A stretch of 64,000 nt of DNA from Streptomyces sp. Je 1-332 (GCF_040730185.1 NZ_CP160402.1:6882001-6946000); one strand, 5' to 3'. Shown: positions 36,977 to 49,063, counted from the first letter of the stretch. Numbers and translations are program-made. The notes: generated from the sequence alone by a model not told the origin.

Positions 36977-37360
36977 TCACTTCGTCAGGAGCCACCAGAC
37001 CCGGTCGTAGGCGAGGATGTGGTAGACGACGAGGGTGATGAGGAACCAGCGGGCGACCCGGCGGATCTCCAGCTGGTAGAGGGCCGCGACCGCCCAGAAG
37101 AACACGGCGAGTTCGAGGAGCAGCCGCAGGGGGCCGGGTGTCTCGTAGTCGGTCTCGCCGGAGCGCGACTCGTCGCCCGAGACGGCGAAGGCGCCCCAGG
37201 CCCAGCCGACGAAGACCGGTAACGCGACGACGGTGAGCCAGCGCCAGGGGGACGGCGTCCTGCGCCATGCCCACAGGCCGAAGCAGCCCAGCGCGAAGAG
37301 TTCGAAGAGAAAGCGGATCACGAGCATGGCCGGGTTGTAAGCCAGGGCGATGGTGGTCAA
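36977..37360 (-). CDS. DUF2568 (YrdB-like) small membrane protein
   Basis: A 127-residue protein with four hydrophobic helices: LVIRFLFELFALGCFGLWAW, WLTVVALPVFVGWAWGAFAV, LRLLLELAVFFWAVAALY and ARWFLITLVVYHILAYDRVWW. The acidic loop between helices 2 and 3 (SGDESRSGETDYETPGP) is hydrophilic. It matches the DUF2568 pattern; function is unknown. A TTG at 37360 after a GGGGGG run is the proposed start; the ATG at MLVIRF (11 codons later) is an alternative. It diverges from a TetR-family gene, which may regulate it through the dyad at 37399-37420. Confidence 0.78.
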   Translation of the reverse strand: MTTIALAYNPAMLVIRFLFELFALGCFGLWAWRRTPSPWRWLTVVALPVFVGWAWGAFAVSGDESRSGETDYETPGPLRLLLELAVFFWAVAALYQLEIRRVARWFLITLVVYHILAYDRVWWLLTK

Positions 37361-37398
37361 CGGGCCCCCCGAGAGAGATGACGTGAGAGGCAGCGTAA

Positions 37399-37420
37399 TT
37401 ACGATACGTGCGTTGCGTAA
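37399..37420. promoter_or_regulatory. 22-bp dyad in the DUF2568/TetR divergent promoter
   Basis: TTACGATACG (37399-37408) and CGTTGCGTAA (37411-37420) form a dyad with 8 of 10 matching pairs and a 2-bp centre. Size and position between a TetR gene and a divergent gene fit a TetR operator. Confidence 0.65.
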
Positions 37421-37447
37421 AGGGGGCGGGCTGGTTGAATGTGCGTC

Positions 37448-38077
37448 ATGACCACCCCTGCCCGACGTGGCCGCCCCCGAAGTGAGGGCGCCGACGCCCG
37501 CATCCTCGCGGCGGCGCACGACATGCTCATGGAGCGCGGCTACGAGCGCTACTCGATCGACGAGGTCGCCCAGCGGGCCAAAGTCGCCAAGACCACGCTC
37601 TACCGCCGCTGGCCCACCAAGGACCACCTCATCGTCGCGGTCGTCGCCAAGATCCAGGACGACGTCCCGGTGGCGGACACCGGGGACATCCGGCATGACC
37701 TGGTGACGTACCTCGAAGCCGTCGTGGCGGGCCTGGACCGTATGCGCCGGGTCGGCGCGTCGACGGACGGGCCCTCGGCCGGCCTGGTCGCGGAGCTCGT
37801 CGCGGCAGCCGCCCGCCACGCGGACGTCGGCGAGGCCGTACGGGCGGTCTTCGCCCGCCGCAACGCGCTCCCGATCGCACTCCTGGAGACCGCCCGGGCC
37901 CGCGGCGACCTGAACCCCGACGCCCGCCCGGACCTGCTCTTCGACGAGTTGGCGGGCGCGATCTACTACCGCCTGCTGATCACCGGCGAACCGTTCGGCG
38001 GCGACTACGCGTCCCGCCTCGTCGACCAGGTCCTGGCCGGGGCCCGTGCGTCATCCGCGGGTACCGGAGGAAGCTGA
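37448..38077 (+). CDS. TetR-family transcriptional regulator
   Basis: A 209-residue TetR repressor. The N-terminal helix-turn-helix spans about residues 10-56 (ARILAAAHDMLMERGYERYSIDEVAQRAKVAKTTLYRRWPTKDHLIVAVVA), and a C-terminal ligand domain includes LFDELAGAIYYRLLITGEPF, typical of the TetR_C_11-type group. The ATG at 37448 is used; an ATG three codons earlier is also possible. No clear ribosome site is visible. It probably binds the dyad just upstream and controls itself and the divergent membrane protein. Confidence 0.86.
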   Translation: MTTPARRGRPRSEGADARILAAAHDMLMERGYERYSIDEVAQRAKVAKTTLYRRWPTKDHLIVAVVAKIQDDVPVADTGDIRHDLVTYLEAVVAGLDRMRRVGASTDGPSAGLVAELVAAAARHADVGEAVRAVFARRNALPIALLETARARGDLNPDARPDLLFDELAGAIYYRLLITGEPFGGDYASRLVDQVLAGARASSAGTGGS

Positions 38078-38117
38078 TCGCGCCCCGCGCGGTCAGTGCT
38101 GCGGTTAGCCTCACGGA

Positions 38118-38978
<861 letters not shown>

Positions 38979-38987
38979 CGGGGGCGG

Positions 38988-41285
<2,298 letters not shown>

Positions 41286-41393
41286 CTACCCGAGCGGGGG
41301 CGACCGATGCCGTGGCCGCCGCAGCGTCACACCATCGCGTGACCCGGCGGAGTTCAAACAGCGAGTCGGCGCACCGGAGTTCGGGCGGGCAGG

Positions 41394-42962
41394 TCAGCGC
41401 ACCGGTGCGCCGGGTCCGAGCGGAATACCGAGCGCCCACCAGGCGAGGAACAGCAGCGTCCAGGCCACGGTCATCGCGACGGCGAGCGGCAGCGTGTAGG
41501 AGGCGAGGGTGCCGAGCCCAGCGGACTTGCGGTACCGCTGAAGAAACCCGAGCGCCATCACGAAGTACGGGCTCATGGGCGTGATGGCCGTCGAACCGGA
41601 GTCCGCGATGCGGAAGAGCGCCTGCGTGGTCTCGGCGGGGACGTCCACGAGCATCAGCATCGGTACGAGGACGGGGGCGGCCAGGGCCCACATCGCTGAC
41701 CCGCTGGTGACCATGACGTTCACGACGGTCAGGAGCAGCAGGATGAGCAGGAAGACGACCACGATCGGGAGTTGACTGTGTTCGAGTGCCTCGGCGGCCC
41801 TGACCGCGAGGACGTCGCCGATGTGCGTCCAGTCGAAGTAGGCGAGGAACTGGGCGATCGCGAAGAACAGGACGAGCACCGGAGCCATCTGCTTGACGCC
41901 CTCGACCATGAGCTTCGGCACGTCGCCGGGCTTGCGGACGGAGCCGGCGCGGACTCCGTAGACGGTGCCGACGAGCGCGAACAGGAAGGCCACGATCGCC
42001 GCGATGCCGGCCAGGAGCGGTGACTCGACGATGCTGCCTCCCTCACCGCGCAGGGGCGATGAGGCCGGTACGACGGCGGCCGTGAGGGCGGCGACGGCGA
42101 CGAGGAAGGTGAGGCCCGCCCGGCGCAGGGCCGAGCGCTCGCGGTCGCTGAGACTGAGTGCCCCGATGTCGTCGAGATCGGCGTCCGGGTCGGCGTCGAG
42201 GTCGGGCCGCTTGCTCAGGACGAAGCGCGTCACGAGGGTGATGACGGCGGCGAGCAGGAAGGAGGAGGCGATGTTGAAGAACCAGTTGCTGAGCGGCGAG
42301 ACGTAGGCGTCGTCGCCGCCCGCTATCTTCGCCGCCGTCGTGGTGATCCCGGCGAAGATCGCGTCGTTGGGAGTCGGGACGGGGCTCGCGTCGTAGCCGG
42401 AGGCGATGGCGGTGTAGGCGACGACGATGCCGAGGACGGGGGAGCGGCCCACGGCGCGGAAGGCGAGACCGCCGAGCGGTACGAGGATGACGTAGGCGGC
42501 GGCCGACGCGACGTGCGCCACCGTGCCCGCGAAGGCGACCGCGAAGACCACCCACGAGGCGGGGACACGGGAGACGCCGACCTTCATCAACGCGGCCAGG
42601 AATCCGCTGCGTTCGGCGACCGCGACGCCCATGATGACCACCACGATGGTCGCCATCGGCGGGAAGGCGGCGAAGTTCTCGATCATCGTCGAGACGGCCA
42701 TCGCGAGCCCGTCCCCGCTGAGCAGGCTCTGCACGGCGACGCTCTTGCCGTCTCCCGGCGCGATGACGGAGACGTCGAACCCGGCGAGGACCGCGCTGAT
42801 CACGGCGAGGACGCCGGAGAGGATCCAGAACAGCCAGAAGGGGTGCGGCAGCGCGTTCCCGGCACGCTCGACGACGGCCATCGCGCGGATCAGGCGGGGG
42901 AGCGGTGGCCCGTCGGGTGGTGGAGGCGGGGCATCCGGCAGGGCGGGGGTCGGGGAGGACAT
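41394..42962 (-). CDS. AbgT-family transporter
   Basis: A 522-residue membrane protein of the AbgT family, with about 11-12 helices and two re-entrant hairpins. Family motifs are NALPHPFWLFWILSGVLAVIS, MATIVVVIMGVAVAERSGFL, ASGYDASPVPTPNDAIFAG and TSGSAMWALAAPVLVPMLML. Members import p-aminobenzoyl-glutamate or export sulfonamides; the true substrate here is open. The ATG at 42962 has GGAG six bases upstream. It is the last gene of the GntR-creatininase-esterase-AbgT set, 59 bases after the esterase stop. Confidence 0.88.
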   Translation of the reverse strand: MSSPTPALPDAPPPPPDGPPLPRLIRAMAVVERAGNALPHPFWLFWILSGVLAVISAVLAGFDVSVIAPGDGKSVAVQSLLSGDGLAMAVSTMIENFAAFPPMATIVVVIMGVAVAERSGFLAALMKVGVSRVPASWVVFAVAFAGTVAHVASAAAYVILVPLGGLAFRAVGRSPVLGIVVAYTAIASGYDASPVPTPNDAIFAGITTTAAKIAGGDDAYVSPLSNWFFNIASSFLLAAVITLVTRFVLSKRPDLDADPDADLDDIGALSLSDRERSALRRAGLTFLVAVAALTAAVVPASSPLRGEGGSIVESPLLAGIAAIVAFLFALVGTVYGVRAGSVRKPGDVPKLMVEGVKQMAPVLVLFFAIAQFLAYFDWTHIGDVLAVRAAEALEHSQLPIVVVFLLILLLLTVVNVMVTSGSAMWALAAPVLVPMLMLVDVPAETTQALFRIADSGSTAITPMSPYFVMALGFLQRYRKSAGLGTLASYTLPLAVAMTVAWTLLFLAWWALGIPLGPGAPVR

Positions 42963-43021
42963 GGCGGCTCCGCGGGGATGGGTGAGGAGGAGAGGGGTGA
43001 GAAAGCGTGGGGAGGGGCGGC

Positions 43022-43963
43022 TCAGCGCAGGTGATGGCGGCGCAGGAACTTCCACATGACTTCGTGTGCCTCGATGCTCTGCGTGGTGTGACCGCCGCCG
43101 CTGTAGCTGTCGGCGCCGGGCCAGGTGTGACCGCCGCCCGAGACGGCCACATGCCGGACCTCGGCGCCGTCGGCGCAGCGCACCCAGCGGGACTCGGTGA
43201 TGTCGGGCGCCGTCGCCCGGTCCGGGGTGCGGGTGCGGCAGCCGTCGCGGTCGGCCCAGGCGGTGAGCCAGTCACGGAGAGCGGGCAGGCCGCGGCCGGG
43301 ATCTCCCGCGTACGGGATGGTGGCGTCCGCGGTGCCGTGGAAGTCGATCACCGGCACCGGGCGCGCGGGCCGGCAGTTCTCGCCCGTGCCCGGGTAGAAG
43401 GCTCCCGCCACCGGGGCGATCGCGGCGATCCGGTCCGACATCCGGCAGGCCAGGAGCGAGGTGAACCCGCCGCCGTTCGACTTCCCGGTGGCGTACACCC
43501 GCCGCCGGTCCACGCAGAGGCCGGCCTCCAGCGCGTCGAGCAGATCACCGGTGAACGCCACGTCGTCCACGCCGGGTGCGGCGTACGGAGCCCCCTGCCA
43601 CGCCTGCCGTTGCCCGTCACCGGTACCGACGACACCCTCCGGGTACGCGACGATCGCGGACAGGGTGGACAGCTTGCTGAACTCCTCGGTTCCGCTGCCG
43701 GTGTTGCCACGCCCGTGGAAGGCGAGGACCACGGGCCATGCCCGGTCGGCGGTGTACCCCTCCGGCAGGTGCAGCTGATAGGTCCTGGTCAGGCCACCGC
43801 TGACGAGGGTGTGCGGGGCGGTGGTGCCGGGCGGCTGCGTCCCGGCCCGGCGGCAGCCGGGCGCGTCACCTTGCGCGTACGAGGGAGTGGTCAGGCCCGC
43901 CCCCGCGAGGAGGGTGAGACCGGCGATGACAGAGGCGGCCGTGCGGGACAGTGCGCGTTTCAA
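43022..43963 (-). CDS. Secreted esterase, PHB-depolymerase/feruloyl-esterase (LpqC) type
   Basis: A 313-residue exported alpha/beta hydrolase. The signal peptide (residues 1-30, ending TTPSYAQ) is followed by TYQLHLPEGYTADRAWPVVLAFHGRGNTG. The catalytic serine is in GKSNGGGFTSLLACRM, the aspartate in HGTADATIPY and the histidine in GGGHTWPG. Several cysteines suggest disulfides. A TTG at 43963 with GGAG eight bases upstream is the proposed start, giving MKRALSRTAASVIAG. It lies between the creatininase-like and AbgT genes, so it may release the compound that the transporter imports. Confidence 0.85.
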   Translation of the reverse strand: MKRALSRTAASVIAGLTLLAGAGLTTPSYAQGDAPGCRRAGTQPPGTTAPHTLVSGGLTRTYQLHLPEGYTADRAWPVVLAFHGRGNTGSGTEEFSKLSTLSAIVAYPEGVVGTGDGQRQAWQGAPYAAPGVDDVAFTGDLLDALEAGLCVDRRRVYATGKSNGGGFTSLLACRMSDRIAAIAPVAGAFYPGTGENCRPARPVPVIDFHGTADATIPYAGDPGRGLPALRDWLTAWADRDGCRTRTPDRATAPDITESRWVRCADGAEVRHVAVSGGGHTWPGADSYSGGGHTTQSIEAHEVMWKFLRRHHLR

Positions 43964-44045
43964 GGCAGGCTCCTTCCGCCGACGGCGCGATGCGCGGAGG
44001 GCGCGATGCGCGGGCGGCTGAGAGAAGAGGGTCAGTGACGAGGCG

Positions 44046-44888
44046 TCAGCTGGTGGTGTCCAGCCACTCCTTGACGAACGTGACGATGCGGTGGACCGCG
44101 GCGTCGACGATCGCGCGGCCGTCCTCGGGGGAGGCGCGGCGCGGATCGCCGAGCACGCCGTTCGGGCTGAGCCGGTCGTACGGCACGGTCAGGGCGGGGT
44201 GGCCGCCACGGCGTGCGACTCGGGAGAGCGGGTCGAGGTCCGCCTGGGTGACGGCCCCGGGTGCGAGGCGCTCGCGGTGCACCAACTCCGGTGCCAGGTA
44301 CAGCATTTGAGCGGTCTCTGCCTCGCCGCTGTGCCCGTGGACCTCGCTGGGTCGCATGGCCGCGACGGCGTGCGGGGCGAGCGTGGTCAGCGGCGTCCAG
44401 GCGAACCGCAGGCCGGGGTGGGTGACGAGCAGGTCCTGCGCGACGGTGGTGAGCGTGGCGTTGTTGCCGCCGTGCCCGGTGATCACCAGGATGTCCCGCC
44501 AGCCGTGCCGGTGCAGGCTGTCGACGTAGTCACGGACGAGCGCGGCCAGCGTCCCCGTCGACAGGCTCACCGTGCCGGCGAAGGCCAGGTGGTGCGGGGA
44601 GACGCCGATGCCGAGCGAAGGTCCGATCACGGCCCGCCCTGCGAGCTGCGCGGCGACCAGGTCGGCGACGTGTTCGGCGCGGATGGTGTCGGTGGCGAGC
44701 GGCATCCCGGGTCCATGCTGCTCGAAGGCGCCCGCGGGAATGATCACGAGCGGACTGGCGCGGACCGCCGCGGCGGCCTCGACCGTGGTCATCTCGGCCA
44801 GGCGAAAGGGCAGTTGAGGGCCCGGAAGGTCAGGACCTTCAGGGGCGGAGTCCGCCGCGGACCCGGGCCGCTCGGTGGAGTCGCTCAT
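44046..44888 (-). CDS. Creatininase-family amidohydrolase
   Basis: A 280-residue metal-dependent hydrolase of the creatininase superfamily. Metal ligands are seen in IIPAGAFEQHGPGMPLATDT (Glu, His, Asp), ITGHGGNN (His) and HSGEAETAQM (Glu). The family cleaves cyclic or linear amides such as creatinine, formylamino-pyrimidines and peptides in cofactor maturation. The ATG at 44888 overlaps the GntR stop as ATGA. Nothing nearby links it to creatinine itself; the neighbouring esterase and AbgT transporter point to an amide or ester substrate from outside the cell. Confidence 0.87.
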   Translation of the reverse strand: MSDSTERPGSAADSAPEGPDLPGPQLPFRLAEMTTVEAAAAVRASPLVIIPAGAFEQHGPGMPLATDTIRAEHVADLVAAQLAGRAVIGPSLGIGVSPHHLAFAGTVSLSTGTLAALVRDYVDSLHRHGWRDILVITGHGGNNATLTTVAQDLLVTHPGLRFAWTPLTTLAPHAVAAMRPSEVHGHSGEAETAQMLYLAPELVHRERLAPGAVTQADLDPLSRVARRGGHPALTVPYDRLSPNGVLGDPRRASPEDGRAIVDAAVHRIVTFVKEWLDTTS

Positions 44889-45580
44889 CGGGCGTCACCC
44901 TCCGGGAAGTCCGCCGCGAGTACCGCGTCACGGATCGACGTCAGGTGCTCGCGGGTCAGGCGCTCCGCCGCCGCCGCGTCGCCGGACCGTACGGCCTCGT
45001 AGATCTCGACGTGTTCGGCGTGGTCGCGCTCACGGTCGTTGTAGCGGTGCCGGATCTCCACCTGCTCGCGTGCCCGCACGTGCAGCAGGGCCTCGACGGC
45101 CTCCCGCAGGAGCGTGTTGCCGCTGGCCGCCGCGAGCGCCACGTGGAAGTGGACGGACTGGCGTAGTGACTCTTCCGGCGGCAGCAGGGCGTTGCCCGCC
45201 GCGAGAGCCAACTGCCGTACGCCGTCGTCGGCTTGGGCGCGCGCGGCGGTCGCCGCGATCGCCGGTTCCAGGACGAGGCGGGCCCCGACGAGTTCGAGGA
45301 CCGAGGCGCGGTCACTGCGCGGCTGATGCGGGTTGGCCAGGAGCCTGCGGTCCACGCCCGGTCCCACGTACGTCCCTGATCCGTGCCGGAACTCCACCAC
45401 TCCGGTGGCCTCCAGCCTGCGCAGCGCCTCGCGCACGGTCGGCGTGGTGACCTCGAAGCGCCGTGCCAGTTCGCGGGACGAGGCCAGCGCGTCGCCGGGC
45501 GTCAGGCGCTCGGTGCGGATGATGTCGACTATGTCGTCCGCCAGGCGCTCGGACAGGGAGGGATGACTGCCGTAACTCAT
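44885..45580 (-). CDS. GntR-family (FCD) transcriptional regulator
   Basis: A 231-residue regulator. The winged helix-turn-helix covers residues 8-70 (ADDIVDIIRTERLTPGDALASSRELARRFEVTTPTVREALRRLEATGVVEFRHGSGTYV). The C-terminal FCD ligand domain has VHFHVALAAASGNTLL and HAEHVEIYEAV, with histidines that usually bind a metal. It is the first gene of the leftward cassette and overlaps the creatininase start. A perfect dyad directly before its ATG suggests autoregulation; the same site is in the promoter of the divergent fucosidase. Confidence 0.9.
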   Translation of the reverse strand: MSYGSHPSLSERLADDIVDIIRTERLTPGDALASSRELARRFEVTTPTVREALRRLEATGVVEFRHGSGTYVGPGVDRRLLANPHQPRSDRASVLELVGARLVLEPAIAATAARAQADDGVRQLALAAGNALLPPEESLRQSVHFHVALAAASGNTLLREAVEALLHVRAREQVEIRHRYNDRERDHAEHVEIYEAVRSGDAAAAERLTREHLTSIRDAVLAADFPEGDAR

Positions 45581-45581
45581 G

Positions 45582-45598
45582 AAGTGAATAAATCACTT
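45582..45598. promoter_or_regulatory. Perfect dyad at the GntR start
   Basis: AAGTGA (45582-45587) and TCACTT (45593-45598) are perfect inverted 6-mers around ATAAA, one base upstream of the gntR ATG. Size and AT-rich centre fit a GntR/FCD operator. Confidence 0.65.
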
Positions 45599-45687
45599 GG
45601 TTTCTTGGCGGTCAATGGTCGTGACGGATCCGGCGGCTCCCGCCCCCTTGTATGGGGCAACTTTCTCGATCTAGCCTGCTGGCGCGT

Positions 45688-45695
45688 AAGCGCTT
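45688..45695. promoter_or_regulatory. AAGCGCTT palindrome before the fucosidase gene
   Basis: The 8-bp palindrome AAGCGCTT lies 27 bases before the fucosidase GTG. This core is typical of LacI-family sugar-regulator operators, but no LacI gene is in the window. Confidence 0.4.
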
Positions 45696-45721
45696 TCCCC
45701 CCGGGACGAGGAGAACTGCCA

Positions 45722-46984
45722 GTGATCCAGCCGTGGTTCACGGACGCCAAGCTCGGGATCTTCCTGCACTGGGGCATCTACAGCGTGGACGGAGTGGCCG
45801 AGTCCTGGTCCTTCTACGACGACCGGGTGCCCTACGACCGCTACATGGCGCAGCTCGACGGCTTCACCGCCGCCGCCTACGACCCCGAGGCCTGGGCCGA
45901 CCTCTTCGTCCGCGCCGGAGCCCGCTACGCGGTCCTCACCGCCAAGCACCACGACGGTGTCGCCCTCTGGGACACCGCGGCCAACGACCTGTCCGTCGTC
46001 AAGCGCACCCCCGCGGGCCGCGACCTCATCACCCCGTACGTCGCCGCCCTGCGCGCCCGAGGCCTCAAAGTCGGCCTGTACTACTCGCACCTGGACTGGT
46101 CCCACCCCGACTACGCGTCCGTGCGCCCCGAAGGGCAGGACCCCGCCGAACGCGGCAACCGTTACTCGATGCCCGCCGCCGGCGAGGAGTCCGAGGAGAG
46201 GTGGGCCGACTTCCTCGCCTTCCACCGCGTACAGGTGCGCGAACTGCTGGAGCGCTTCGAACCGGACCTGCTGTGGTTCGACGGCGAGTGGGAGCGCGGC
46301 GCCGGACAGTGGCGGATGGCGGAACTCGCCGAGGAGATCAGGGCGCTCTCCCCGAACACCGTCGTCAACGGCCGCCTCACCGGACACGGCGACTACGCCA
46401 CCCCCGAACAGGGCGTGCCCATCGAACCCCCCGCTCAGCCATGGGAGTTGTGCCTCACCGTCAACGACTCCTGGGGCTACCAGCCGCAGGACACGAACCA
46501 CAAGTCACCGCGTCAGCTCGTCCGCATCTTCGCCGAGACCATCGGAGGGGGCGGCAATCTGCTCCTCGACATCGGCCCGAAGGAGGACGGCACGCTGCTC
46601 TCCGAACAGGCCGAGCGCCTCGAAGCGCTGGGGGAGTGGACGGGCCGCCACGCCGACGCGGTCCACGGGGCGGGACGCGGCCTTCCGCACGGCCACTTCT
46701 ACGGCCCTTCGACGCTCTCCGCCGACCGCCGCACCCTGTACCTGTTCATCTTCGACCGGCCCAACGAATACGTGGTCCTGCGGGGCGTGCGCAACGGCGT
46801 GGCGTCCGCCCGCGTGCTGGGCACGGACACCGCAGTCCGGCACGAGCGTGTCGGCGGCCTCGGTGACGTACCCGGCTGGGAGTACGTCCATATCACCGAC
46901 GACCAGCTCGATCCGCTGTGCACTGTCGTCGCCCTGGAACTCGACGGCGAACTCGACCTGTACCACGCGCATACGCGCGACTGA
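45722..46984 (+). CDS. Alpha-L-fucosidase (GH29), cytoplasmic
   Basis: A 420-residue GH29 retaining fucosidase. It opens QPWFTDAKLGIFLHWGIYSVDGVAESW, has LTAKHHDGVALWDT, and the nucleophile is Asp187 in PDLLWFDGEWERG. No signal peptide is present, so it should act on imported fucosylated oligosaccharides. The GTG at 45722 has GAGGAG nine bases upstream; longer upstream frames overlap gntR and are ignored. It is divergent from gntR and followed by a secreted GH84 enzyme, which suggests glycan degradation. Confidence 0.92.
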   Translation: MIQPWFTDAKLGIFLHWGIYSVDGVAESWSFYDDRVPYDRYMAQLDGFTAAAYDPEAWADLFVRAGARYAVLTAKHHDGVALWDTAANDLSVVKRTPAGRDLITPYVAALRARGLKVGLYYSHLDWSHPDYASVRPEGQDPAERGNRYSMPAAGEESEERWADFLAFHRVQVRELLERFEPDLLWFDGEWERGAGQWRMAELAEEIRALSPNTVVNGRLTGHGDYATPEQGVPIEPPAQPWELCLTVNDSWGYQPQDTNHKSPRQLVRIFAETIGGGGNLLLDIGPKEDGTLLSEQAERLEALGEWTGRHADAVHGAGRGLPHGHFYGPSTLSADRRTLYLFIFDRPNEYVVLRGVRNGVASARVLGTDTAVRHERVGGLGDVPGWEYVHITDDQLDPLCTVVALELDGELDLYHAHTRD

Positions 46985-47020
46985 GCGCCCCGCCAGGTGT
47001 GCGGTTCATGCACTGCGGGC

Positions 47021-47060
47021 CGGTGGGGGCTGGTCGCGCAGTTCCCCGCGCCCCTACGGG
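47021..47060 (+). repeat. Streptomyces intergenic repeat (GGTCGCGCAGTTCCCCGCGCCCC type)
   Basis: The segment around GGGGCTGGTCGCGCAGTTCC and the following CCGCGCCCCTACGGG resembles a short sequence I recall from many Streptomyces intergenic regions. Its role is unknown. It lies between the fucosidase stop and the GH84 start. Confidence 0.55.
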
Positions 47061-47125
47061 CACGTCCCTCCGGCGCTCCCGCCCCTGGCCCCACCCGCAC
47101 CCCCATCCCGAATTTCGGAGGCCCT

Positions 47126-49063
47126 ATGCCCCGCACCACACGCGCTCTCAGATCCCGTACGGCGCTTCTCGCGCTCGCCGTCCTGGCGGTCCCCCTGGCC
47201 CCGTCGGCAGCCGCCGCGCCGCAGTCGGCTCAGGAGGACACCATGACCCGCAAGCTCCCCGTCGTCTCCCCGACCCCGCAGCACATGGCCCGCGCGGGTG
47301 GAGACGTGCCGCTCGCCCGGCGCGCCGAACTGGTCGTAGGCGATGACACGGACGAGGCGGCCCGCCGCCGCGTCACCGAGACACTGCGCGCCCACGGCGT
47401 GCGCGACATCGACGTACGCGCCAAGGCGTCGGGCCGCGCCCCGCTGACCGTCCTGCTCGGCCCGGCGACCCGGCCCGACATCGCGAAGGCGCTCGGCAGG
47501 ACCAAGGTGCCGGAGCAGGCGGAGGGCTACGCCCTGCGGGCGGAGCACCGTACCGTCGCACTCGGCGGCAAGGACGCGACCGGCCAGTTCTACGCGGCGC
47601 AGACCCTCGGCCAGCTCATTTCCCGGGGGCGGATAGCGGGTGTCGAGGTCTCCGACTTCCCCTCCATGCCCCTGCGCGGCAGCATCGAAGGGTTCTACGG
47701 CCCGCCCTGGACCGAGGCCGAACGGCTCGACCAGATGGACTTCCTGGGCGACACCAAGGCCAACACCTACGTCTACGCGCCCAAGGACGACCCCTACCAC
47801 CGGGAGAAGTGGCGCGAGCCCTACCCGGCGGACAAGCTCACCGAGCTCGGCAAGCTGATCGACCGCGCGAGCGCCAACCACGTGCGCTTCACGTTCGCGG
47901 TCTCACCGGGCGGCTCCATCTGCTACTCGGACCCGGCCGACGTCAAGGCGCTGACGGCCAAGCTCCAGGCGATGTACGACCTCGGAGTGCGGTCCTTCTC
48001 CGTGCCGCTCGACGACATCAGCTACACCAAGTGGAACTGCGATGCCGACAAGGTGAAGTTCGGCGAGCCGGGCCGCGGTCCCGCGGCGAAGGCTCAGGTG
48101 GGGCTCCTCAACACCATCCAGCGGGAGTTCATCGCCCAGCACGAGGACGCCAACCCGCTGCAGATGGTGCCCACGGAGTACGGGGACCTCACGGACACCG
48201 CGTACAAGCAGACGATGCGTGGCGAACTCGACGGCGCCGTAGAGGTGATGTGGACGGGCACGGACGTGGTCCCGCCCGAGATCACCAACTCCCAGGCGGA
48301 GAAGGCCGCCGAGCTGTTCGGGCGGAAGGTGTTCGTCTGGGACAACTACCCGGTGAACGACTTCGCGCGGACGGCGGGGCGGCTCCTCCTCGCGCCCTAC
48401 GACAAGCGCGAGCCTGGCCTCTCCGGTCACCTCAGCGGCATCGTGTCCAACCCGATGAACCAGGAGGGGGCCAGCAAGCTCGCCGTCTTCACCATGAACG
48501 ACTTCTCCTGGAACGACCGGGGGTACGAGCGGACGCGGTCGGGGCGGCAGGCGGCGCTGTATCTCGCCGGGGGTGACGACCGGGTCGCCGACGCGGTGCG
48601 GACGTTCGTGGACCTCAACCACGCGGCGCCCACGTTCGGTGAGTCGAACTGGCAGCCGCAGTCCCCGGTCCTCGGGCCGAAGCTGGACGCCTTCTGGAAG
48701 CGGTACGAGAGCGACCCCGCCGGGGCGGTGCGGGCGCTGCGGCCCACGGCTCGGGAGATCGAGAAGGTCCCCGCGGTGCTGCGTGCCGGAGTGCCGGACC
48801 AGCAGTTCCTGCATGACGCGAAGCAGTGGCTCGACGCCACGGAGCTGTGGGGTTCCGCGATGCGGCACGGGCTCGCCGCGCTGATCGCCGCCCAGGAGGG
48901 GGACTCCGCGGCGGCGGCGCGGGAGCGGGCGTCGATGGAGTCCCTCGCGGAACGGGCGCGGGCGATCTCCGTGGACCCGGCGGAGCATCACCAGCTGGGG
49001 GCGGTGAAGATCGCTGACCCCTACCTGGACGAGTTCGTGAAGGGGGTCCAGGACCGGACGTAG
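47126..49063 (+). CDS. Secreted beta-N-acetylglucosaminidase (GH84)
   Basis: A 645-residue exported glycosidase. A Sec signal peptide (residues 1-33, hydrophobic core LLALAVLAVPLAPSAAAA) precedes an N-terminal GH20-like beta domain (about 50-175). The GH84 barrel begins FPSMPLRGSIEGFYGPPWTEAERLDQMDFLGDTKANTYVYAPKDDPYHR and contains the catalytic aspartate pair in SVPLDDISYTKW. The C-terminal helical part has FTMNDFSWNDRGYERTRS. Substrates of the family are O-GlcNAc or hyaluronan-type glycans. The ATG at 47126 has GGAG six bases upstream; an earlier frame from 46997 crosses an intergenic repeat and is rejected. Confidence 0.9.
   Translation: MPRTTRALRSRTALLALAVLAVPLAPSAAAAPQSAQEDTMTRKLPVVSPTPQHMARAGGDVPLARRAELVVGDDTDEAARRRVTETLRAHGVRDIDVRAKASGRAPLTVLLGPATRPDIAKALGRTKVPEQAEGYALRAEHRTVALGGKDATGQFYAAQTLGQLISRGRIAGVEVSDFPSMPLRGSIEGFYGPPWTEAERLDQMDFLGDTKANTYVYAPKDDPYHREKWREPYPADKLTELGKLIDRASANHVRFTFAVSPGGSICYSDPADVKALTAKLQAMYDLGVRSFSVPLDDISYTKWNCDADKVKFGEPGRGPAAKAQVGLLNTIQREFIAQHEDANPLQMVPTEYGDLTDTAYKQTMRGELDGAVEVMWTGTDVVPPEITNSQAEKAAELFGRKVFVWDNYPVNDFARTAGRLLLAPYDKREPGLSGHLSGIVSNPMNQEGASKLAVFTMNDFSWNDRGYERTRSGRQAALYLAGGDDRVADAVRTFVDLNHAAPTFGESNWQPQSPVLGPKLDAFWKRYESDPAGAVRALRPTAREIEKVPAVLRAGVPDQQFLHDAKQWLDATELWGSAMRHGLAALIAAQEGDSAAAARERASMESLAERARAISVDPAEHHQLGAVKIADPYLDEFVKGVQDRT

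Noticed and set aside
46997..47125. N-terminal extension of the GH84 gene
   Set aside because: It crosses a Streptomyces-type intergenic repeat; the ATG at 47126 has a good ribosome site and begins a normal signal peptide.
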